A DNA stretch of 64,000 nucleotides from Isoetes taiwanensis (lineage: Eukaryota; Streptophyta; Lycopodiopsida; Isoetales; Isoetaceae): positions 5,479,945 through 5,543,944 of the forward strand of contig JAJEKV010000023.1 in assembly GCA_021234155.1 (NCBI GenBank). The letters are read 5' to 3'. The notes beneath the pieces are model-generated. The model made no database searches. It had not been told where the DNA came from and saw only the letters and a program-made list of their open reading frames with translations. Both the position numbers and the translations under genes were made by a program. This document shows, one piece after another, positions 55,142-64,000 of this stretch (positions are counted from its first letter, which is position 1; each line of letters opens with the position of its first letter).

Positions 55142-57312
55142 GGTTCAAATTATATACGCCCGAATTGGGTTGGACTTCAGTGGAAACCTCCCCGACTTTC
55201 CTTCCTACGTGGAAACCTCCAACTTTCCATGGAAGCCTGGGGAGGTTTCCAACTGTGCTAATTCAGGGAGGTTTCCATTGGTTTAAAGTTGGGGAGGTTT
55301 CCATAAAATTGTATAATATATTATACAGGATTTTTGATCTACGATAGCAGGTCGTCATAATGAACTTGAATTTAATGTTTGTGGCCAGATTTATTCCCTC
55401 CTTTTTCGTAGATATTTTTCTATTTCTATTCCATATTTCTTTTTCCATAAAACAAAACGCTATTTTTGAACATGCCCATTCTTCTGGCAATTTGAGCGAC
55501 AGAAACTGCTATAGATTTGCAGTTCAACCCAAAATTCATGGACAAATTTTAGCTTGTTTGCAGTACAAGCCTCCGGCCCCAAAATCGTCTGGCAAATCTT
55601 AATTTGTTAAGCAAGATAGCGTTTGATTTCCTGGCACATATTCATTTTAAGATGTTAATACATAGTCTGTATCATAACTTCTGCCAACCACAGGCGCTTT
55701 ACATAGTCTGTATTATAACTTCTGCCAAGCACAGGCGCTTTGATGCGTTTTAATTTGGATCAGCGCTAGCAGGAAGCTTTGTAGAGTGCATTTTAATTTG
55801 GGTCAGGGTTAGCGAGAAGCTTTGTAGAACCAACCTCCGGCATGGCCCCAATTTTGAATCTGTGAGGTTACATAAATTGCAGATTCGACCAAGTTAGTGG
55901 AATTAAAGAGCACGATTCAATCTCTACTCAAATGGGTCGGATTAAAATGGTTGCAAGCTGAAATCAGATTGGACCGAGGCAAAAATTGCGGTGGGGCGTA
56001 TGAATCTTACGAATCTAAGAAGCTTGGAGTTTTACAGCAATCGGGTTACTGCAGAGCTCTCTGCTTCACTTATATGCATGTTGTGGGACAAAGCACACCA
56101 TAAGACTTACTTGGCAACCACACCAGATAAGACTTACTTTGCAAATGGATTTTAATTCCAGCTATAAATAGGTTAAATTTTAACATTCTTGGGTTGAAAC
56201 AAACATCTTCGTTTCTTTTTCCTTCCAAAACCATGCAAAATACTAAGATTCAGCAATGCAAACTTATCTATTGAGAAGGCTATTGTGTACATACATCCTG
56301 AAGGTAAAACTCGGGTCTATAAGCGAAGAGTCTATGGTGGGTAAAGAATCTGGGTCAAAATCAGATACTGCAGGCTTGTATGGATCTGCAACTTCAATTA
56401 AAGAAGCAAATTTAGCTACAACGGATGTCTTCGTTGGATCTAAAACAGGAAGTAGGTCGGATTTACTAGCGTGTAACCCTTCCTGGGTGACTAAATTCAA
56501 AGATGGAGCCTCTCCTCCACTGGTAATCGAATTCACAGCGAAATATGAAGTTGGAGCCTTTGCTCCACAAAAAATCCTTTTGCTATCACGACTCTGACCC
56601 CAATTAGGTCTATTTATGCCTCAACCTGATTTGGGACAGCCTCTATCCCATCTTTAAAATTCGGGGGGATTTTTTCAAAAGTGCTTGCACAGTATTGCTC
56701 AAATAGCATCAAGCATCCAAAGAATAGTCTTATTTTGGTGTCAATTTTGAGTTTGCAAAAGGTCTGAGAACCTAAATACGTTCCAAATTCATGAGATAAA
56801 TAGCAAGATCAAAAGAACAAAAGATGAAATTGTAGATGGAACTCACAACGAACAGATGAATCGTGGATGAAGAAATAACTCATAAGAACGATTCACTTGT
56901 AGAAATAGCTCTCTACGAGGATAAATTTGTGAGTTTTTATAGAAATTTTATGGAAACCTCCCCTAGTTTCTTTCCATAAAATATTTATAAAAAAAATAGT
57001 AATTAATTTTTGCAACCATCGAGGGATGGCGTCTCCTCATGAAGACGCACGAGCTTTGAGATGCACGGGAGGGCAATTCTTGGTCTTCGTGCAAATTTAG
57101 GGAGGGGCTTCTTTTTTATTTTTATGGAAACCTCCCCACCTTTCCGTGGAAACCTCCTCTGTTTCCTTAATTAGAGGGTTTCTATGGAAAGGTGGGGATG
57201 GAAACCTCCCCTGTTTTCTAATGTGAAAACCTTCCTAGGTCGTACAAGGAAAGCTGGGAAGGTTTCAATGGAAAGTTGGGAGGTTTCCGTGGAAAGTTTG
57301 GGAGGTTTCATT
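55142..57312. repeat. Foldback-like region built on GGAAACCTCC
   Basis: Exact GGAAACCTCC occurs at 55182, 55211, 56952, 57126, 57148 and 57200. Its complement GGAGGTTTCC occurs at 55241, 55267, 55293 and 57279, with near-matches between. They form two clusters (55180-55305 and 56940-57312), each able to fold on itself, about 1.65 kb apart. The interior has two copies of TAGTCTGTAT(C/T)ATAACTTCTGCCAA (about 55661 and 55698) and one longer open frame. It may be a foldback-type DNA element or a tandem-palindromic array. Confidence 0.6.
56264..56620 (-). CDS. Protein-like ORF inside the foldback region
   Basis: The minus frame is open for about 115 codons after a stop at about 56620. It contains N-W-G-Q-S-R-D-S-K-R-I-F and later D-P-Y-K-P-A-V-S-D-F-D-P-D-S-L-P, a balanced composition like a captured exon. 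The plus frame 56256-56597 is also open, so strand and coding status are uncertain. Family not recognised. Confidence 0.25.
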   Translation of the reverse strand, partial: GINRPNWGQSRDSKRIFCGAKAPTSYFAVNSITSGGEAPSLNLVTQEGLHASKSDLLPVLDPTKTSVVAKFASLIEVADPYKPAVSDFDPDSLPTIDSSLIDPSFTFRMYVHNSLLNR

Positions 57313-57469
57313 GAACTCTAAACCAAATCGGAGTAAATAAAACCATCGGGTTGTTTACGTTGGATAAAACCCCTATTACTAAAACCCTATTATAACTCAA
57401 AACCCTACCTAGATGCGGCTGGTCTTCAGGAACGAACCATGTAAGTTTTATCTGGTGGGCACATAGAAA

Positions 57470-59315
57470 ATGGGATTGCCGAGCATTTCTCTCGGTCTCA
57501 GTTATCATTCCAGCTCTCTATGGTTTTATTTCTCACCCCAGCTTTCAAAAGCACCCCCTTGCATAAAGCTTGCTGAGCTATCAACGGTCGACCAGGCAAA
57601 GGCAATAGAAAATTGCAAAAGACCCAGCTTGATAATGGTGATTTTGAACTCAAGAAAGAGCAAAATGGCAAACCCATAACATCCAAAAATGAACTTGTAT
57701 TTGAAGACCCTCAGAAGCAGGCCAGAATTGAGGAGTTTCTGCGGATGTCAAAGAAATATGATGATAAAATAGGAGGCGATCCTTATAGGATTCTTCCTGA
57801 TGGTCGCAAGATTTATTTGGACGAATATGACGTTCTTAAGATACTCGACCCTCCACGAGTTTTGAAGCCGTTGAAAGGGATTAGGTACAATCCCGCAACA
57901 TACATGTGGTAAGTAGTTTTGTTTTCTGATAGTGTATCAAGGACCGTATACTTCTTCCTTTCTGATGTCTATTTGAATGTGTAGGAAGAAAATCAGTAAA
58001 ATACTTGATTACAGAAGACGTCGCCTCCTTGATTTTTTGGAACCAAGGTACAATGTCAATATCATGGCTTGCAACAAATTTATCTTTATTAGTTTTATAC
58101 TGTTATGGCTCAGTGTCTGATTCCTTTTTATTTTTACATAGATGTATCAGGATTTCAGTAAAAACTACAGTCCTGGTAGAGTTTTTGATTTGAAATTCGG
58201 GGTGTACTACAATGTGCCATTCTGTATATGTTTGCTTTAGGGGAGATGGAACGTGGTATCTAGACATTCGAGGCTAAGTTGACTTTCTAGGTAAGGCTGC
58301 TACTGACATCTAGACTTTGTTGCAGGCATATTGAAAGGATGTGGAAGATTGCTGGAATCCAGTACGATCATAACACAGTTATTATACAAGACTCTGCAGT
58401 TATGATTCCCAACCCTGACTTGGATCCACCCTTGAAGACTGTTACGTGGAAAGGCAAGATCTTTGGAGGTAGTATACATACGTACATACATATGTCATTA
58501 TAAATTTGATAGAGTTTTAAGTTTTGTTTTTTCCTTTATAAGTTCATGGCTTTGGGGATTGATCCAGGACTTCGAAACAGTATGGTTGGGGACTGAATGA
58601 GAATTTGTTAATATTAGTCTCAAGATATATATTTAACTAGTCTACTGTATCAATAGGTTTTTTTTGTGGGCAAAGACCGCCATCTCTATGGGAGATTCAT
58701 TCTTGTGACAATCTATATTTTCTATAGCATTATTTTAATTTCTATGGTTTGCTGTAATGAGATTTTTGGCATTAGTCAACCAAGTACAACTGTATTTCGT
58801 AGATCATTTGCAAACCAATTCCACGAAGTGCTTTGACTCTCAGATTGCCAGCCTAAATAGCTTGTTTATTAAAGTAAAAAAAGAAAAGTTCCTAAGGTGG
58901 TTGGAAACTGTGGACATTAGGTTTTGATTCCTTGAATGATGGCATTTCAAAAGGTGGCAAGTTATTTATGAGCATTGCTGTTATTTTGCGCCTTTATATT
59001 TTGAAGTGAGGTCATCAAAGCATGTCCCTAACACTAAGGAGTTATGCGACTTAGTGTTCGACTTCTACAGTGGCCATTCCCTTCACCAAAATCTTTTATC
59101 TGGAGGATTTGTTAAACCCGGTAATTTATTTCATGGTTTTGCTCAAATTTCTGACGCTATTCTTTGAATGGCATAGTTTGAAGAATGATTTTTTTTGCTG
59201 ATGCCGTGTTTTTTTCTTTTCCACAGTTGAGCCTCTATGGCCTTCTAATAAGAATGCGATGGCATGTATACGTCCTATTGGCCCTGGTATATTTGCTGGT
59301 ATATTTGCTAGATAA
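57470..59315 (+). CDS. Conserved-looking four-exon plant gene, family not recognised
   Basis: Exons with GT-AG borders and matching phases: to 57908, 57985-58047, 58326-58468 and 59227-59315 (TAA). The core reads E-D-P-Q-K-Q-A-R-I-E-E-F-L-R-M, P-Y-R-I-L-P-D-G-R-K-I-Y-L-D-E-Y-D-V-L, W-K-K-I-S-K-I-L-D-Y-R-R-R-R-L-L-D-F-L-E-P, H-I-E-R-M-W-K-I-A-G and a C-terminal R-P-I-G-P-G-I-F-A-G-I-F-A-R. The 5' part is unsettled. The ATG at 57470 opens a Ser-rich, transit-peptide-like frame (M-G-L-P-S-I-S-L-G-L-S-Y-H-S-S-S), but the conserved core lies in another frame that is open only from a TGA at 57574. A missed upstream intron or a one-base indel is implied. A plastid or mitochondrial protein is plausible, but only a guess. 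Confidence 0.65.
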
Positions 59316-60094
59316 AAGCGTTTCTCCTAATCTAAGCCCGATCTTGGGTGAATTTGTGCTTATGCGGATGGTTGATGCCGGTTTATGATGGGAAGACTTT
59401 GTGACGCATTAGAGTTATATGACGGTTCTAGGGCAATTGTGTTATAATATTAAGCAAGTTTATTCGGACTCTGCTTTGCTACTTTCTTCTTTCTTGGTCT
59501 GATTGTTTCCTAATTCTCACTTTCTCGTTAAGACTGTACACTGAACAGAACAGTTGCACACCCACAAAAATTTTGAAAGTGTATGTTGTAGTCTTTGACA
59601 ATTTTTTATTGTTGTTATAAATGAAATCTTTATAATACCCATTTATATTCATTTTATCCATTGTGGTGATTGCTTACTGTAGCCTGCCGAGAAGGAAAAT
59701 CAACATGAAGGATGTCAACTCGGATATCAATTGACTGCTATCAGCAAGAAGGCTTGTTCCATGAAGTAGCATGTGCTTATGCATTATTTCTGTGGAGACT
59801 GAATCGGCCTGCTGTATAGCAAGATAGCATCTGGATTACACGGCGAACATAATTCAATGGACTGTGACTGGAATTGGTGAGTTTTCTGCTTCTCTTGCCA
59901 TACAACTTGTGCATGAAACTGTTCAAAGAGAGATAACCCAGGTTAGAGAAGTGAATATCTGCGATCTTTGGTTGAAAAGCTAATTAATGGCAGCATATCT
60001 CCTTGTGCAAGCTAAGACCCTGCATGCGATGTTTACTCCATTGCTCTTGGTGGTTTGGTTGTTCTGTTTTTAGTCATTGTTGTAGCCAATTTGT
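59316..60094. other. 3' flank of the four-exon gene
   Basis: Probably includes its 3' UTR. No other gene is seen. Confidence 0.35.
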
Positions 60095-60850
60095 GATGAA
60101 GCATTTTGAAAAAACTACAATTGTTTCTTCTTGTGACGATTTGGCCAAATGAGAATGCAAAAGCTAAATTGCAGCTCAATTAGTTGTCGTTATAGAATGA
60201 TGTCGGCTCCAGACACTGCAAGATATGAAAAACTGTCTTTTTTGTTTGGGTGTAATTGTCTGAAGTACTAAGCATAATCAGTTTCGCCACCTTGTTATGC
60301 AAATTGATGGAAGCATTTTGATGACCAAACTGCCTTGAATATTAGTCAAACAGAATGCAAAACCTGTTTGCACCTGTCATCTGCCCCTTTTAGTCGTTTT
60401 TGTAATCAATTTGTAATGACGCATTCTTAAGAAACCACAATTGTTTCTTCTTATAACAATTTGGTCAAATGAGAATGCAAAAGCTAAATTGCAGCTCAAT
60501 TAGTTGTCATTAGAGACTGATGCCAGCACCAGACACTGCAAGATATGACATTTTTGTAACCGATGGAGGAATTGCCATTGTTGTAACCAATTTGTAATCA
60601 AGCATTCTTCAGAAAGCACAATTGTTTTTTCTTGTAACAATTTGGCCAAATGAGAATGCAAAAGCTAAATTGCAGCTCAATTAGTTGTCATTATAGAATT
60701 ATGCCAGCTCCAGACACTGCAAGATATGACAAACTGTCTGTTTCGTTTGGATGTAGTTGTCTGGAGGACTAAGCTTAATCAGTTTCATCACTTTGTTATG
60801 CAAATTGATGGAAGCATTCTGATGACCAAACTGCCTTGAATTTTTAGCAG
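60095..60850. repeat. Three-copy tandem duplication
   Basis: The segment ATTTGGCCAAATGAGAATGC...CTCCAGACACTGCAAGATATGA occurs at about 60139-60230, 60460-60548 and 60641-60730. Copies 1 and 3 also share the following CTGTCT...GCCTTGAAT part, so copy 2 is internally shortened. No coding potential. Confidence 0.8.
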
Positions 60851-62103
60851 CTCTAATGATGCCAACTCCAGACATTGCAGTATATGACCATTATTAGCCC
60901 TCTGCATGTATTTTACTGTTTCCTTTAATGTGCTCTCGTCCATTTATTACAGACAGAACAAGTGCATAGTAGGTAGCCAGTCTCTGATTTGGTTGCATGC
61001 TTTTGTTATTGAAATCCAACTTTGAATACAGGAAAACTTCAAGAGATGGATATTGAATATTTGGAGGCTTCCTTTTACTGGACGTTCAAGATCTTTCACC
61101 ATCGGAGTCAAATGTGAAGGAATAATATCAGCCTGGGTATTCGAGTGGGATACCTCTGAAAAATACTGGGTTATTGAAGCCCCTAGCCTGTTTTGGATAG
61201 GCCCATAATTAAATATCCTTTGTAATACACGTGCGTCTTACAAGCGGTCAGCCTCATGGAAGGAGGGTTCAAAGCAATGCATGCATTTGGATTTAGCATC
61301 TTGAATGTGATCATAGTGGTACACGTTTCAATGGTGGTAGTAGTGTTGATGTTCTTTGTGTATGCAGCTTGAGTTTGAACCTCGAAGTGATTTTCCCGGG
61401 TCGGGTCCCCCACATTGTTAGTAGTAGTATAGATCTCTTATTTTTATTGCAAGTCACACGTCTGAACAATGATGAATGGAGACCAACAATGTTTTCACAT
61501 GTGATTGAGACAAAGGATGTAGATGCTATTCAATCAAAGTTTACCAAATCAGACCATCATAACAAGCTAAGTTCAGAATTTACATCATGCCTTAAAGGAT
61601 ATGCCCGCAGAAACCTGCCAACAAATTAAATAGCATGAATACGTGATATTTTTCAGTTTTACATGATAGGAATGACACAAGAAATGGTATGCAGACAATA
61701 TTAAATAGCATGAATATGCATTAATTTCATGTAAGAACAACATAATAAGTAATTATAAAAACTTCGTGGCATGAATATGGATTAATTTCATGTAAGAACA
61801 ACATAAGAAATTGGCATTGAGAAGATAGGGTCAAAATAGCATTTATTAAAAGTAGAGGAACTTTTATGCTTATCCATACCCTAGCTTGCTTTTAAGCAGT
61901 TATACGTTGCTCCTCCTTGTGGGATCACACTTCATCTTTTTCTATGAACTATTGTGACTATTGCGACAAATTCTCAAAGATGCTCCTTGAGGGATCACAC
62001 TTCATCCTTGCGACAAATTCTCAAAGATAGTCTGCAAGACGCATATGATTAAAATAGGTCAATGAGACTCATAACATACGGGACACCTCAAAAGTAAGTA
62101 ACA
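60851..62103. other. Interval with short direct repeats, no firm gene
   Basis: A 40-bp direct repeat, GCATGAATATG(C/G)ATTAATTTCATGTAAGAACAACATAA, lies at about 61709 and 61770. The frame 61369-61629 (+) is open for 86 codons but has no recognisable motif. Confidence 0.4.
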
Positions 62104-62205
<102 letters not shown>

Positions 62206-63153
62206 ATAATTATTCAACACCAAAATAGTGGAGGTGGTAAACTCTACAGTTATAATATCAATTTGGATAACAATGGTTTAAAAATCACAGTCTACATAAT
62301 GCTTAGAATAGCATTTAATATAGTCATTGTCTCCAGAAGCATAAATATACACTTTGAGCGTAAATGAATGACAGTTCTTAAAATATACTATTTAGCATGC
62401 ACGATCACAAGAACAATTGTTTCAACATCAGCACCGGAACAGCATAGGGCAAAAACATTTGTTAGTAAAGTAAGGAAAATAAAATTGCGGTTGCATCATG
62501 AATGTATGCATCAAGCATGAGCATAAACCATATGGCATCCACGGGATTAACAATTATTATGGCAGTATATGGATAATACCATGGTATTTATAAGTATACA
62601 TCTGCAAAAAAACTAGTTGTCTAGCTTGAGGCAAAACTTATACTCGGCATGGCAACATTCTTAGGAAATGACATCAAGGGTCTAGCAAAATCTTTTGCAA
62701 CATTACAACTATATGGGAAATAAAAAAATGATCTAGCAAAAAAAAGCGTTTTGAATTAAAACCATTGCAACTATTGTTTAAAATTACTCATGCACTATTC
62801 AATAAGTATTGTGAAGTTTTTCTTCGAAATATACATCATTGTTTAGCTAGGGTGATATTCTTCAGGAATTGGAAGGTGGCAGCTTTATTTGTAATTCAAC
62901 AATGACGAATACCGGAGGATAGTCGTTCATGGCAGCCACAAATAAGAATTGTATGTTTTTGTCTATTTCCATAGTGAATCCTTTGCAGATAGGAGCTATA
63001 ATTGACAATGTTTTCGCTACAATGCCTAAACTTTTTTCTGGCAGATCGATTCTGTGAGTTTGTGTGAACTTGATTTTGTAATACTAAATTGGAATTCTCA
63101 GAACTTGATGTGTGATCTGAACTTGATCTGTATTGGAGAATATCTGTGAATTG
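62206..63153. other. Interval without recognisable gene
   Basis: AT-rich. It may be the body of the retroposed transcript ending at 63381. No frame was recognised. Confidence 0.3.
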
Positions 63154-63381
63154 AATTTTGAACCTGACAGTTTTGTGAACATTGTAATTTTCAATGTGAA
63201 CATTGTAGATGAGACATGTAAATTTTGTACTTTTTATCTGATTAATAAATTTTGAACCTGACAGTTTTGTGAACATTGTAATTTTCAATGTGAACATTGT
63301 AGATGAGACATGTAAATTTTGTACTTTTTATCTGATTAATAAATTTTGGCTTTCGTCTTTAAAAAAAAAAAAAAAAAAAAA
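63154..63381 (+). repeat. 94-bp tandem duplication and poly(A): retroposed 3' end
   Basis: Two adjacent 94-bp units (63154-63247 and 63248-63341) are essentially identical. AATAAA at 63338-63343 is followed 17 nt later by 21 A (63361-63381), then CCCCC. This is the layout of a polyadenylated transcript end copied into the genome. The 5' limit and parent gene are unknown. Confidence 0.6.
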
Positions 63382-64000
63382 CCCCCAAATCTGTTTCCAG
63401 ACTTCCATCCTTGATAATTCCTACTGGTAATACCAAGTCTGCCCTTAGCAGCCTTAGGAATATTACAGGTCATTATTCCTAAGCCAGGATAAGGTTATAT
63501 CTAAAACTTAATCATGAAAACTGAGAAATTAAACTATAATAGTAATAAATTTTTATTCCTTATCCACCACATTATAGCCAAGTCAAAAAATCTCTCAAAT
63601 CATAAACATAAATACTAAGCCACAAATGTACTTTCAGGCCAACATAACAGATTGCATGCTGGTGATAATATTTACATGAACATTACTTTAAGCAGTATTA
63701 TCTTCATATCGGACCAATCTTACTTGAAGTTCTTGCAGAAGATGTCATAAGCTAAGAAACATCAAAGCATGGAGCAAGAAACCTGGTTACCTGCAGTTAA
63801 ACAACCAAATATTAGCCAATGAGGGTAATAATGGAAGAACTAGCAGGTAAGCAATAGGTCTCTTGGGTATTCCCCTTCACCGTGTCTTTAATGGTAAGTT
63901 TTTGCATGCAAAACCTGGAGCACAACTCATGAAAGTACTATTATAGTTTAAGTCTCTCACAGATCTATTCAAAAAGTGGTCTGATCTGCTTAACTAATTC
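63382..64000. other. Window end, no feature
   Basis: AT-rich. No gene or repeat identified. Confidence 0.4.

Noticed and set aside
62896-63297. 133-codon minus ORF
   Set aside because: It reads antisense through the 94-bp tandem duplication; the internal peptide repeat reflects that duplication.

Overview
The window looks like repeat-rich nuclear DNA of a land plant. It has spliced genes with short GT-AG introns, a plant-type DUF789 gene, and a dense layer of retrotransposons, SINE-like elements and DNA-transposon derivatives. There are no bacterial operon features and no rRNA or intact tRNA genes. The species cannot be fixed. The many APE-type LINEs that end in short tandem repeats instead of poly(A), and introns often under 100 bp, make me think of a non-flowering lineage (fern, lycophyte or bryophyte), but that is inference.

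Layout: 0-5.2 kb holds a transposase-derived ORF (+), an unrecognised exon (-), a decayed FCP1/NIF-type HAD phosphatase (-) and a multi-exon ULP1-like cysteine protease gene (-). From 5.3 to 13.2 kb are two LINEs on the minus strand, the first strikingly GC-rich. From 13.3 to 21.2 kb is an AT-rich block of degenerate tandem and inverted repeats, interrupted by a 5'-truncated LINE (+) with a 9-bp target duplication. From 21.2 to 26.5 kb is an older plus-strand LINE carrying a 442-bp TRIM-like element with 158-bp LTRs and a 5-bp duplication. From 26.5 to 30.3 kb are more retroelement pieces, including a LINE 3' end split by a 612-bp non-autonomous hAT-type element.

The main resident gene runs on the minus strand from 35.4 to 30.36 kb. 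It has about 14 exons, starts with a ubiquitin-like domain and ends with a DUF789 domain. A 182-bp Mutator-type MITE (9-bp duplication) sits 344 bp upstream of its start codon. From 36.7 to 50.1 kb are an RT-less LINE derivative ending in a 144-bp (TCTA)n microsatellite, several minisatellites, a SINE with a 22-bp duplication, and another minus-strand LINE with a SINE-like element beside it. From 51.5 to 54.9 kb is a gag-only LTR retrotransposon with an initiator-Met primer-binding site. Between its gag and 3' LTR lies an array of five 15-nt hairpins whose stems co-vary.

From 55.1 to 57.3 kb is a foldback-like region built on GGAAACCTCC/GGAGGTTTCC. It is followed by a four-exon plus-strand gene (57.5-59.3 kb) of unrecognised family. 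The rest is tandem duplications, a second TCTA-type microsatellite and an apparent retroposed 3' end with AATAAA and poly(A). Little suggests that the genes cooperate. The dominant story is nested insertion, with two well-kept spliced genes plus the protease gene, whose coding state is uncertain.
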